A DNA stretch of 10,084 bases from JBLNDG01 sp050261415 (GTDB lineage Bacteria; Bacillota; Clostridia; Lutisporales; Lutisporaceae): assembly GCA_050261415.1 (NCBI GenBank), contig JBLNDG010000250.1:1-10084 (forward strand). The letters are read 5' to 3'. Of this stretch, positions 1-6,667 are shown one piece after another. The position numbers and the translations under genes are program-made. The notes beneath the pieces were generated by a model. It saw only the letters and a program-made list of their open reading frames with translations, did no database searches and was not told where the DNA came from. Every line of letters begins with the position of its first letter. The stretch's first letter is position 1.

Positions 1-379
1 GCCTGCTTGCCATAGCCTGTGCAGCTTTTAGCGCCTCATCCCTTGAGTATTTTGGTATTCTTCCCGGAGGGGTTGCCTGGGCATCCCAGCGGCTCATATT
101 TATTATTTCGCCCGTGCTTGCATCGATAGTGGCGCTCATGCTGGAACCATTGCCTGACTTTGAATTCCAGTATAAATACCACAGCTTTTTACCATAATTT
201 GTCTCAGAATAGTTACTGGTGAAATCATAGTTCTCAGTACTGATATCAAAGGACTTCTTAGCCACTTCGATTGCCTGCTTCAGGTCCAGTTTTGCATTGC
301 TGTCTGCGAAGACAGGCACTGAAAGTGTCATGGTGGCTAGCATAGCTATTAGTGTAATTAGTGACAGTATCCTTTTCAT
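1..379 (-). CDS. Exported YcdB/YcdC-domain protein, N-terminal part (truncated by window edge)
   Basis: The gene runs off the left edge; 126 codons are visible. Reading from the ATG at 379, residues 1-25 form a classic Sec signal peptide: KR, then a hydrophobic stretch, ending VPVFA before DSNAK. The mature part (LDLKQAIEVAKKSF, then YGKKLWYLYWNS, then ATIDASTGEII) has the alternating helix/strand look of the YcdB/YcdC (PepSY/YPEB-like) repeat. In Clostridia such repeats often precede SLH domains, but none can be seen here because the C-terminus is missing. The start is supported by an AAGGGAG ribosome binding site (complement of 386-392). It shares the minus strand with the pseudouridine synthase gene upstream, separated by 145 bp, and no clear terminator lies between them. 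Seen: signal peptide and repeat-like pattern. Inferred: family. Biochemical function of the family is unknown; a cell-surface or protease-modulating role is a guess. Confidence 0.72.
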   Translation of the reverse strand, partial: MKRILSLITLIAMLATMTLSVPVFADSNAKLDLKQAIEVAKKSFDISTENYDFTSNYSETNYGKKLWYLYWNSKSGNGSSMSATIDASTGEIINMSRWDAQATPPGRIPKYSRDEALKAAQAMASR

Positions 380-524
380 AAAATTCTCCCTTCTTTCTGT
401 GTAACCTATATACACACCTCAAATGACTTTTGCATTAGAAAATTAATTCCTTTGCAGTTACATCTGTTTGACTGGATGCTATTCAAAAAAGTTCCACTCT
501 TCCCACAAAGATGATAAAAATATA

Positions 525-1295
525 TCACTTTCTCCTTATTGATGCTTCTTCGGTCTTTACGGACTGTGAAACCAGCTTTATTATGGTAGACAGCTCCTGC
601 CCTGTAAGGTGCCTCCATCTGCCTACGGGTAAAGAGCCGAGCTTCACATTCATTATCCGTATTCTTCTGAGACTGGTTACATTGTATCCTAAAGCCTCAC
701 ACATTCTTCTGATTTGGCGGTTCATACCCTCTGTAAGTATAATCCTGAAGGAATACCGTGAGATACCTTCAACCCTGCATTTCTTGGTTACGGTGCCCAG
801 TATTCTTACCCCATTCGACATTGCCTCAATGAAATTTTCTGTTATAGGCCTATTTACAGTAACAATGTACTCTTTTTCGTGATTATTGCCTGCCCTTAAA
901 ATTTTATTTACTATATCCCCATCGCTTGTGAGAAAAATAAGGCCTTCAGATTCCTTGTCAAGCCTTCCTATAGGGAATATGCGCTTTGGATAGCCTATAA
1001 AATCAATTATGTTATCTCTTTCCTTGGTATCAGTAGTGCATACTATTCCAACAGGCTTGTTGAAGGCTAAATATACATAGGGGTCTTTAGCCTTCAGCGG
1101 TTTTCCGTCCAACTTGACCATGTCTCCGGGATTGACTTTGCTTCCTGTCTCCGCTCTCTCCCCATTTATTGTTACACGGCCCTGCTCAATGAGCTTATCT
1201 GCTTCTCTGCGGGAGCAAATCCCCTTTTCGCTGATGAACTTATTTATTCTGATGCCTTCACTTATGTCTGAATCATCATGCATCCTATTTTTCAT
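525..1295 (-). CDS. rluF: 23S rRNA pseudouridine synthase, RluF-like (RsuA family)
   Basis: 256 residues. Enzymes of this family isomerise uridine to pseudouridine in rRNA; E. coli RluF modifies U2604 of 23S rRNA and can also act on tRNA-Tyr. Residues 15-62 form an S4 RNA-binding domain (IRINKFISEKGICSRREAD). The catalytic domain follows from about residue 72. The motif IGRLDKESEGLIFLT contains the catalytic aspartate D113, and NKILRAGNNHEKEYIVTV (130-147) is very close to what I recall of RluF. GMNRQIRRMCEALGY (190-204) is the conserved C-terminal RsuA/RluF motif. Length is normal for the family, although E. coli RluF has an extra C-terminal tail. The ATG at 1295 has a GAAAGGA site 8 nt upstream; an in-frame ATG at codon 5 is an alternative start. 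The protein looks intact. Distinguishing RluF from RluB/RsuA rests on remembered motifs only. Confidence 0.88.
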   Translation of the reverse strand: MKNRMHDDSDISEGIRINKFISEKGICSRREADKLIEQGRVTINGERAETGSKVNPGDMVKLDGKPLKAKDPYVYLAFNKPVGIVCTTDTKERDNIIDFIGYPKRIFPIGRLDKESEGLIFLTSDGDIVNKILRAGNNHEKEYIVTVNRPITENFIEAMSNGVRILGTVTKKCRVEGISRYSFRIILTEGMNRQIRRMCEALGYNVTSLRRIRIMNVKLGSLPVGRWRHLTGQELSTIIKLVSQSVKTEEASIRRK

Positions 1296-1584
1296 ATAGT
1301 ATGTCCTTTCTAATTTGTTCAGAGCTTCGTACCGCGTGTAGAGTCAGGGTATTTCTGAAGAGCCATGATAATGCCGTATCGAACCCTGTACCGTATATCC
1401 ATCAGTATATATTTTACTTATTTTTAGCAGATTAATCAATTTCTGTTTGACGTTTTCCAAGGGTGTTAAAGGATTTATGGTTAAACTCTGTATATACAAT
1501 AAAAAAATGTAAATAATTAGATATGTAGGAAAGATAATGAAAGCTACTAATTTACCATAATAATAGCTTTTTGGAGGTGTGCAT

Positions 1585-2235
1585 GTGGGGAAGAAAGAAC
1601 AACGCAAAAACAAACTGAGAATTGCGGATGACAGCAAAACCCCTTCAGAAATCCACAGCATAATATTAAAAGGAGTTATATGCACATTGAAGACAATGTT
1701 CCTGAGCTATTATGTCTCGGAAAATATAGAGGCCCTTATGAAATACATTAATGAAAAGAAAATTATCAGCGCTGAGGAGTATAAAAGGCTGCTTTACGAA
1801 GCTAAGGATTTTTACCCTGTAATTATTTGTGCATTGTTTATAAACCCAATAAAAAAGCATACAAGAAATTTCAGGGATGTTGAGATATCAGCTGAATCAA
1901 AGAAGCTGCTCTTTGATGAATTATATGAAGAACTTAACGTTTTTTTTTCGGATTGGCTCTGCGACATAGAAGCAGACCCCTTGCTGTTTTACCGTTTGGC
2001 AGTGTCCTACAATAAGCCCTTTACCATGGACCTTTCCATAAAGCAGCATTTGGGATGCTGTTTGACTGCTATTGAGGAGCAGGTATTGAAGTTGCAGTAT
2101 GTAGAAATAATATGCCTTTATGCGATAGAGCAGGTTGCAATACACTTGGGTTTGGCCGGACTTGATTATATCGATTGTTTTAAAGTAGCCAACATAAGTG
2201 AAAGCAATAACACACAGGAAATAATACAAGTGTAG
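1585..2235 (+). CDS. Hypothetical helical protein, 216 aa, unrecognised
   Basis: I do not recognise this family. The chosen start is the GTG at 1585, because the perfect GGAGG at 1573-1577 sits 7 nt before it; an in-frame GTG at 1579 overlaps the ribosome binding site and is less likely. The protein starts with a basic stretch (MGKKEQRKNK). The rest is mostly amphipathic helix with many Leu, Ile, Tyr and Glu, for example KKIISAEEYKRLLYEAKDF and SKKLLFDELYEELNVFFSDW. There is no signal peptide and no clear transmembrane segment, so it is probably cytoplasmic. Six cysteines are present, with a CC pair in HLGCCLTAIEEQ. The stop is followed directly by a 20-bp palindrome (2241-2260). It appears to be transcribed alone: the upstream gene is divergent and the downstream gene has its own promoter. 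Codon use looks like that of its neighbours. Real gene: fairly sure. Function: unknown. Confidence 0.7.
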   Translation: MGKKEQRKNKLRIADDSKTPSEIHSIILKGVICTLKTMFLSYYVSENIEALMKYINEKKIISAEEYKRLLYEAKDFYPVIICALFINPIKKHTRNFRDVEISAESKKLLFDELYEELNVFFSDWLCDIEADPLLFYRLAVSYNKPFTMDLSIKQHLGCCLTAIEEQVLKLQYVEIICLYAIEQVAIHLGLAGLDYIDCFKVANISESNNTQEIIQV

Positions 2236-2240
2236 TAATC

Positions 2241-2260
2241 AAATTGTATCGATACAATTT
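2241..2260. repeat. Perfect 20-bp palindrome (operator or weak terminator)
   Basis: The sequence AAATTGTATCGATACAATTT reads the same on both strands. It starts 5 bp after the stop of the 216-aa gene and lies 43 bp upstream of the -35 box of the ECF gene. The central CG and 14-bp core TTGTATCGATACAA resemble LacI-family operator symmetry, so it could be a protein-binding site. It could equally form an 8-bp AT-rich hairpin with a TCGA loop followed by TTTTC, acting as a weak terminator for the upstream gene. Sequence alone does not decide between these. Confidence 0.55.
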
Positions 2261-2303
2261 TCAATAAATTTTGATTAAGCGGTATAAAAAACCAGGGCAC
2301 ATG

Positions 2304-2331
2304 TTGTTCAACCCCGCGGCTCATGTATAAT
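2304..2331 (+). promoter_or_regulatory. Sigma-A-type promoter of the ECF S-component gene
   Basis: A TTGTTC -35 box (2304-2309) and a perfect TATAAT -10 box (2326-2331) are separated by 16 bp. The expected start near 2338 leaves only about 30 nt of leader, which contains the GGGGGAGAG ribosome binding site. That is too short for a riboswitch. Confidence 0.62.
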
Positions 2332-2368
2332 AAAGTTAGGGTATTAAATTGCGGGGGAGAGAAAACGG

Positions 2369-2908
2369 ATGGATACGAAAAAAGCTAACTACAGCAGCAC
2401 AAGTTCAAAAATTAGGGACATAGTGCAGGTCGGTTTATTATCAGCCCTTACATTCGTAGCCGCGATGGCTATTCATATACCGTACGGAAACGGCGGAGTC
2501 ATACATTTAGGAGATAGTATGATATTCCTGACAGCAGTGCTGTTTGGCAGAAGATATGCAGCTATATCAGGTGCTATAGGCATGTCCTTGTTTGATGTTT
2601 TATCCGGGTTCTCGGTATGGGCGCCGTATACTTTCGTAATAAAGGCAGTCATGGGACTTATAACTGGCAGTATCGCTTATAGCGGCAGTTCAAGGGGAAA
2701 CAGCAAGGTTAAAAATCTGATCGGAATGCTGCTGGCAGGTATCTGGATGTGTTTCGGATATTATATTGCCGAAGCAATAATAACAAATAATATGGTTGCA
2801 CCAGTAGCTAGCATTTTTGGCAATGTGGTTCAATTCGGAGCAGGAGCGGTAATTGCATTTGTAATTATAGCCGGAATTAAAAAGACCAGCTATTTCAACA
2901 ATAGGTAA
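2369..2908 (+). CDS. ECF transporter S component (COG4720/PF07155-like)
   Basis: 179 residues forming a small polytopic membrane protein. S components bind a vitamin or precursor and work with the shared EcfA/EcfA'/EcfT energising module. A short cytoplasmic N-terminus (1-17) is followed by about five or six hydrophobic segments: VGLLSALTFVAAMAI (21-35), DSMIFLTAVLFG, YAAISGAIGMSLFDVLSG, FVIKAVMGLITGSIAYSG, MLLAGIWMCFGYYIAEAII and FGAGAVIAFVIIAGI. The pattern IPYGNGG..HLGDSMIFL with SLFDVLSGF..WAPYTFVIKAVMG is typical of the COG4720 group, in which HmpT-like proteins carry hydroxymethylpyrimidine. The substrate cannot be read from sequence. No A or T subunit lies in the window, so it probably uses a remote shared module (group II ECF). 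It has its own promoter and a strong terminator, so it is a single-gene unit. The ATG at 2369 is preceded by GGGGGAGAG. Confidence 0.83.
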   Translation: MDTKKANYSSTSSKIRDIVQVGLLSALTFVAAMAIHIPYGNGGVIHLGDSMIFLTAVLFGRRYAAISGAIGMSLFDVLSGFSVWAPYTFVIKAVMGLITGSIAYSGSSRGNSKVKNLIGMLLAGIWMCFGYYIAEAIITNNMVAPVASIFGNVVQFGAGAVIAFVIIAGIKKTSYFNNR

Positions 2909-2940
2909 GCTATAACAAATTTAATATAATTCAGCAAAAA

Positions 2941-2985
2941 AGCCATGTATATCGGCAGTTAATGCCAGTATGTGGCTCTTTTTTT
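2941..2985 (+). terminator. Intrinsic terminator after the ECF S-component gene
   Basis: AGCCA (2941-2945) pairs with TGGCT (2973-2977). An inner GGCA/TGCC stem (2954-2957 with 2963-2966) and a TAT/ATA step lie between them, and the stem is followed by CTTTTTTT up to 2985. An A-run precedes the stem. It ends the single-gene ECF transcript. Confidence 0.82.
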
Positions 2986-3022
2986 CTAATAAATACAACT
3001 TTTTTGACATCGAACTGTAACC

Positions 3023-3048
3023 AAACTAGTTTACATAATTGGTATAAT
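3023..3048 (+). promoter_or_regulatory. Putative promoter region of the SLH-GH18 gene with AAACTAGTTT palindrome
   Basis: A perfect TATAAT (3043-3048) lies about 130 bp upstream of the SLH-GH18 start. No good -35 box sits at the right distance. Instead, the 10-bp palindrome AAACTAGTTT (3023-3032) covers that position. A TTGACA at 3004-3009 lies 33 bp from the TATAAT, too far to pair with it. This could be an activator-dependent promoter, or the palindrome could be an operator. Both are inference. Confidence 0.35.
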
Positions 3049-3075
3049 AATAGTTGTACATAGCGTATAATTTTG

Positions 3076-3143
3076 CAGCATCCTGCTCTGAAGCTTGTTT
3101 GCCATCGTTCAGTCAAGCAGGCACATGACAATACAGGATGTTG
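3076..3143 (+). promoter_or_regulatory. Possible structured 5' leader of the SLH-GH18 gene
   Basis: If transcription starts near 3055, the leader is about 125 nt long. CAGCATCCTG (3076-3085) can pair with CAGGATGTTG (3134-3143): 10 consecutive pairs with one G-U. A competing hairpin uses CCTGC (3082-3086) with GCAGG (3117-3121) and CTGAA (3088-3092) with TTCAG (3108-3112). The two folds exclude each other because they share 3082-3085. I recognise no riboswitch class here; there are no c-di-GMP-I/II core motifs. The pairing is observed; a regulatory role is inference. Confidence 0.3.
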
Positions 3144-3179
3144 GGAAATTTGTGTTTTTAATCCAGAAAGGGGTAGATT

Positions 3180-5249
3180 ATGAGGAAGAAAAAGCAAAAC
3201 TTAATAATTTTATTTATAACTTCAATATTTATAGTTGGAATGTTGATGCCTGCATTTGCCGCATCCACAACTACAGACACCAATGATGCTCCTTTGCTGG
3301 ACAAGCAGGAAGGGTTGCGAGAGCTTTTGTACGTCGAAGACAACTCGTATTATTTCAAGGATATAGCAAACTATTGGGCAAAGGCATCACTGTATGAATT
3401 GAGCTATATGGATATACTGAAAGGCTATGGAGATAATACAATAAGACCGGATTTGGCAATCAGCAGAGAAGAATACGTTGCATTGCTCGTTAGAGCGCTG
3501 GGACTTCCAGTGTCTGATACTTATGAGCAGAGCTATACGGATATAACGGAAAAAAATTGGAGCAGCAAGTACATTGCAGCAGCAAAGAATAATGGTCTGC
3601 TGACCATATTCCCGGGCTATTACTTTTATCCATATAAAAAAATAACCAGGGAGGAAGTGGCTGTTATCACAGCAAAAGCTGTTGAAGGAACTGTTGCAAC
3701 CGGTGAAAAACTTAGCTTCAAAGACGTACCGCAGTATTACAGGTACAAAGACAGTATTGACAGAGTATCGGAACTGGGAATAGTTACCGGACTTCCCAAT
3801 GGTAATTTCGACCCTAAGGGTAACTTTACCAGAGCACAGGCTGCTGTGGTTATACAGAGGGTTTTGAACACCACGAATCCTGCAAAGGAGACCGCTGACC
3901 AGAGTCTTGAATCTATGGCGGTCAATTATGGAAAAAGTATTATAGTTGCATTGAACACAGGGGATTACAGCTTTACGGATCCATTATCCCTTTCAATAGG
4001 AAGGGAAAACAAGCTTAATTCCAAAACAGCGGATTTGTTGAAATACAACTATTCCACAGGTAGTTTACACACCAAGAATATAAACAGTGAAAGCGCCCAG
4101 GTGCTGAGTAAATCCCAATACTTGGCCAAAGTTGAGTTGTCTTATGTATTAACAATTGGGGATGATGAAATCTCATCCGAGGTTTACAGCTTCAAAAAGC
4201 AGGTATTGCTGAAGAATCTTGGAGATGGGCAATGGGCTGTATATAACAGCGTGCCGGAATTCGGCAGTGATATTATTGGAGCAGGAGATAAAATCAATAT
4301 GACCTGGCAATACATCGACCAAGCTACTCCTGACATGTCCAACGTAAAGAAAATCAACGGTATGAACGTAATTTCACCAACCTGGTTCACACTGGCAAAC
4401 GAACAGGGAAGCCTGTCGGACAGGGCGAGTCTTGCATATACAAGCTGGGCTCATAAGAACGGTTATGAAGTATGGGCGCTTGTTGACAATGGTTTTAATT
4501 CATCAAGGACAAGCCTGGTATTAAATAACGCAGTGCTGAGGTCGAAGCTTGAAAATGATATAATCAGCAAAGCAAAACAGTATAGAATTGACGGTATAAA
4601 TATAGACTTTGAAAACATGTACACAAAGGATAAAATTGTATTCACACAGTTTATGAAGGAGCTTTCACAGAAGGCAAAAGCAAATAACCTTGTGCTTTCT
4701 GTAGACGTGTCGGTAATTACTTCAAACTCGAACTGGTCAGAGTGCTTTGACAGGGCTGCTCTTGCCAAAGTAGTGGATTATATGGCTGTCATGGCTTACG
4801 ACCAGCATTGGGACGGCAGTCCTGTAAGCGGCTCTGTAGCCCAGCTTTCCTGGGTGGAAGACAGTGTGAAAAGAATATTGCAGGAGGTTCCCAGAGGGAA
4901 GCTTCTACTGGGAGTTCCTTTTTATACAAGGCTTTGGAAAGAGGTGTACGTGAACGGAAAGCTCACAGTTACATCAACAGCCATATCAATGGAAAAAGCT
5001 GAACGTATCATAGCAGATAACAACGCTGTAAAAACATGGGATGCAGTAAGCGGACAATATTATGCTACCTATAAGTCAGGCGGTGCCACATACAAGATTT
5101 GGCTGGAGGATGAAAGGTCAATACAAATGAAAGCGCAGCTTGTAAACAAGTATCAGCTCGCCGGCATTGCGTCGTGGAAGTACGGGCTCGAAAAACCGGC
5201 TGTATGGAACGTAATCGCAAGTACGCTGAATATCGGGGACACATACTAG
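3180..5249 (+). CDS. Secreted SLH-anchored GH18 glycosidase (cortex-lytic/YaaH-like)
   Basis: 689 residues. A signal peptide (1-28, ending PAFAA) is followed by three SLH domains: about 58-109 (FKDIANYWAKASL), 119-168 (YTDITEKNWSSKYI) and 180-229 (FKDVPQYYRYKDSIDRVSELG, with TRAQAAVVIQRVL). SLH domains bind pyruvylated wall polymers. Residues 230-360 form a linker/spacer domain without a clear match. The GH18 barrel spans about 372-689. Its signature DGINIDFE (471-478) gives proton donor E478 and D476, and the second Asp of the usual DGxDxDxE is N474. MAYDQHW (538-544) and IASWKYG (663-669) are further barrel motifs. The NIDFEN variant is typical of the spore cortex-lytic/YaaH-SleL subfamily, so peptidoglycan GlcNAc bonds are a likelier target than chitin (inference). 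No LysM or chitin-binding module is present. The start has AAAGGGG 6 nt upstream. The gene ends 9 bp before a strong terminator. Confidence 0.9.
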   Translation: MRKKKQNLIILFITSIFIVGMLMPAFAASTTTDTNDAPLLDKQEGLRELLYVEDNSYYFKDIANYWAKASLYELSYMDILKGYGDNTIRPDLAISREEYVALLVRALGLPVSDTYEQSYTDITEKNWSSKYIAAAKNNGLLTIFPGYYFYPYKKITREEVAVITAKAVEGTVATGEKLSFKDVPQYYRYKDSIDRVSELGIVTGLPNGNFDPKGNFTRAQAAVVIQRVLNTTNPAKETADQSLESMAVNYGKSIIVALNTGDYSFTDPLSLSIGRENKLNSKTADLLKYNYSTGSLHTKNINSESAQVLSKSQYLAKVELSYVLTIGDDEISSEVYSFKKQVLLKNLGDGQWAVYNSVPEFGSDIIGAGDKINMTWQYIDQATPDMSNVKKINGMNVISPTWFTLANEQGSLSDRASLAYTSWAHKNGYEVWALVDNGFNSSRTSLVLNNAVLRSKLENDIISKAKQYRIDGINIDFENMYTKDKIVFTQFMKELSQKAKANNLVLSVDVSVITSNSNWSECFDRAALAKVVDYMAVMAYDQHWDGSPVSGSVAQLSWVEDSVKRILQEVPRGKLLLGVPFYTRLWKEVYVNGKLTVTSTAISMEKAERIIADNNAVKTWDAVSGQYYATYKSGGATYKIWLEDERSIQMKAQLVNKYQLAGIASWKYGLEKPAVWNVIASTLNIGDTY

Positions 5250-5258
5250 AGAAAATAA

Positions 5259-5304
5259 AAAAGGCTTCTATTGAAGCATCTTAACGGCCAAGGAAGCCTT
5301 TTAT
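5259..5304 (+). terminator. Intrinsic terminator after the SLH-GH18 gene
   Basis: AAAAGGCTTC (5259-5268) pairs perfectly with GAAGCCTTTT (5293-5302) around a 24-nt loop. The stem is flanked by an A-run on the 5' side and ends in TTTT, so it could work in both directions. Its tail overlaps the first bases of the inverted-repeat element that follows. Confidence 0.82.
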
Positions 5305-5431
5305 GAAATGCATTTAACGGAAAGTGTCACACTGGAGGTTTTCTCATAAGAAAACCTTACATTGATGTTGTGGGTGTAACGAACTTGTTTCGTGGGCCCA
5401 CATCGGAAATTTATACTTTCCTATGCATTAT
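5301..5431 (+). ncRNA. Candidate three-way-junction structured element
   Basis: A nested set of perfect inverted repeats lies between two genes. Closing stem: AATGCAT (5307-5313) with ATGCATT (5423-5429), then GGAAAGT (5319-5325) with ACTTTCC (5415-5421). Arm 2: AGGTTTTC (5336-5343) with GAAAACCT (5350-5357), loop TCATAA. Arm 3: GATG (5364-5367) and TGGG (5371-5374) with CCCACATC (5397-5404), then ACGAA (5379-5383) with TTCGT (5389-5393), loop CTTGT. The arm-2 loop is also complementary to TTATGA at 5301-5306, a possible pseudoknot. A terminator follows directly. All pairs are Watson-Crick, so strand cannot be proven; plus is chosen because both neighbours are on plus. It may be an RNA leader with a terminator switch, a free small RNA, or a miniature DNA repeat. 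It matches no riboswitch I know. Confidence 0.5.
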
Positions 5432-5462
5432 AAAAAAACTGCTCTTGACGGGCAGTTTTTTT
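5432..5462 (+). terminator. Strong intrinsic terminator upstream of the GH8-like gene
   Basis: Seven A residues plus CTGC (5432-5442) pair with GCAG plus seven T residues (5452-5462). The stem extends inward by a T-G and a C-G pair (5443-5444 with 5450-5451), leaving a TTGAC loop. It begins one base after the preceding branched element and ends 53 bp before the next start codon, so it could be the expression platform of a leader. It is symmetric and may act on both strands. Confidence 0.75.
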
Positions 5463-5480
5463 GCCCATATATGGTAAAAT
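5445..5480 (+). promoter_or_regulatory. Putative promoter of the GH8-like gene
   Basis: TTGACG (5445-5450), in the terminator loop, lies 17 bp from TATATG (5468-5473). An alternative extended -10 is TGGTAAAAT (5472-5480), which lacks a good -35 box. Either would give a short leader before the AAAAGGA site at 5499-5505. If one is active, the GH8-like gene is not dependent on readthrough from the element upstream. Confidence 0.35.
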
Positions 5481-5515
5481 AAATATGCAATTTAACGTAA
5501 AAGGAATGAGGCACA

Positions 5516-6667
5516 ATGAAAAAGGCGGCATATGCAATAGTAACACTGGCTCTATTATATTTGGCTGCATCCATAATAAATAATACTTTTTATATTTATA
5601 AACCTTTCAAACTGGGCATGAATTGGGCTGATTTGCGGCAGACCGAGGAGGAAAAAAACTGTCTGCAGTTTATCGAAAGGGAAATGGATGAAAGTAGCTA
5701 TGGAATTTATACCAATTATCTGGATAAAACGGAAGCCACTGAATTGGCAGGCGGACATGCGGTGTTATCCGAATCTGAAGGCATCATAATGCTCTATAGT
5801 GTGCAAAAAGGTGACAAGGCCATGTTTGATAAGCATTTCAGCATTGTAAAAAACAATATGACGATGAAAAGCGGCCTGATAAGGTGGAGAATAAACAGGA
5901 ATAGCGGGCTGTTACCCGCTAGTTCCGCATCCATAGATGATTTAAGGATAATAAGAGCGTTGTTTTTTGCTTACGACAGGTGGGGAGACAAGGAATACAG
6001 GAAAATGCTTGTCAAGGTTGCAAGAGCTGTCCGCAGTAAGGAATTATACCAGAATTGTCTTGTGGATTTTTATGATGAAAACATGAATACTAAAGCAAAG
6101 ACCCTTACTTTGTCGTATATTGATCTATATACCGTTGAACTACTCTCCAGGCTGGACAGCAAATGGAACAAGGTACGGGCAAGCGGAGATGGAATAATTA
6201 GCGGTGCGCGCATTTCTGAGGAGTTCCCTTTATATCACAAAAGCTTTGACATCGACTCAGGCAAATACAGCGATGACAGTGAGATAAATATAATCGATTC
6301 ACTGCTTGTGGCTTTGCACCTGAGTGAGGTATCGGAGAGACCGGATGAAGTACTGAAGTGGATAAAGGGGCAGTTGGAGGAAAACCAAGGTGTATTTTTA
6401 AGCTATGATGCCCGTACGGGACGTCCTACTTCCAACAATGAGTCCACAGCTGCATACGGAATAATTGCACAAATAGCAGCAAATACAGGTGATTTGGAGC
6501 TTCAAAAAAAAGCTGAAGAAAAAATGCTCAAATACCAAATTACCGATGCAACCAGCAAGTTATATGGAGCTTTCGGAACGGAAATAAAAAAGGAGGTATA
6601 CTCCTTTGATAATCTTCAAGCATTATTAGGACTGCAAAAATATAAATATATTAAAGTTAATGAATAA
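5516..6667 (+). CDS. Membrane-anchored GH8-like glycosidase
   Basis: 383 residues. An N-terminal signal anchor (about 3-20, AAYAIVTLALLYLAASII) lacks a clear cleavage site, so the protein is probably tethered with its catalytic domain outside. The rest resembles the (alpha/alpha)6 barrel of glycoside hydrolase family 8. VLSESEGIIMLYSVQKGDKAMFDKHFSIVKNNM (83-115) parallels the GH8 motif around the general acid, here likely E88 of SEG. SASIDDLRIIRALFFA (137-152) parallels the family's SATDADLDIAYALL region. The later DGIISGARISEEF and NNESTAAYG segments fit further helices. GH8 enzymes cut beta-1,4 glucans, xylan, chitosan or related exopolysaccharides; the substrate here is unknown, and the motifs deviate enough that the enzyme may be divergent. 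It follows a structured element and terminator. Its stop codon overlaps a sigma-G-like -35 box. The start has AAGGA 10 nt upstream. Confidence 0.72.
   Translation: MKKAAYAIVTLALLYLAASIINNTFYIYKPFKLGMNWADLRQTEEEKNCLQFIEREMDESSYGIYTNYLDKTEATELAGGHAVLSESEGIIMLYSVQKGDKAMFDKHFSIVKNNMTMKSGLIRWRINRNSGLLPASSASIDDLRIIRALFFAYDRWGDKEYRKMLVKVARAVRSKELYQNCLVDFYDENMNTKAKTLTLSYIDLYTVELLSRLDSKWNKVRASGDGIISGARISEEFPLYHKSFDIDSGKYSDDSEINIIDSLLVALHLSEVSERPDEVLKWIKGQLEENQGVFLSYDARTGRPTSNNESTAAYGIIAQIAANTGDLELQKKAEEKMLKYQITDATSKLYGAFGTEIKKEVYSFDNLQALLGLQKYKYIKVNE

Noticed and set aside
406..618. A 70-codon minus-strand open frame overlapping the end of rluF
   Set aside because: It is the antisense or alternate frame of a conserved gene, with no motif and no ribosome binding site.
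1370..1395. GGGTTCGATAC on the minus strand, resembling a tRNA T-loop
   Set aside because: The flanking bases cannot form the 5-bp T-stem, and no acceptor, D or anticodon arm lies around it.
1296..1584. Gene-free gap between rluF and the 216-aa gene, including a minus-strand open frame at 1344-1685
   Set aside because: The open frame overlaps a better-supported gene, has no ribosome binding site, and has no recognisable domain. TTGACG at 1447 lacks a -10 box at a proper distance. Nothing else is supported.
1680..1751. A 23-codon frame starting ATGCACATTGAAG after AGGAG
   Set aside because: It lies out of frame inside the 216-aa gene and resembles no known peptide; the ribosome-binding-site match is likely chance.
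2261..2368. A TPP or other riboswitch ahead of the ECF S-component gene
   Set aside because: The promoter leaves only about 30 nt of leader, and no aptamer core motif is present.
3049..3179. A c-di-GMP riboswitch in the leader of the surface-enzyme gene
   Set aside because: The conserved GEMM-I and c-di-GMP-II core sequences are absent.
5228..5248. CATACTA (5242-5248), an ideal sigma-G -10 box, with GAATA upstream (5228-5232), as a promoter for the 5301-5462 element
   Set aside because: The spacer is only 9 bp instead of 17-18, and no other fitting -35 box is present.
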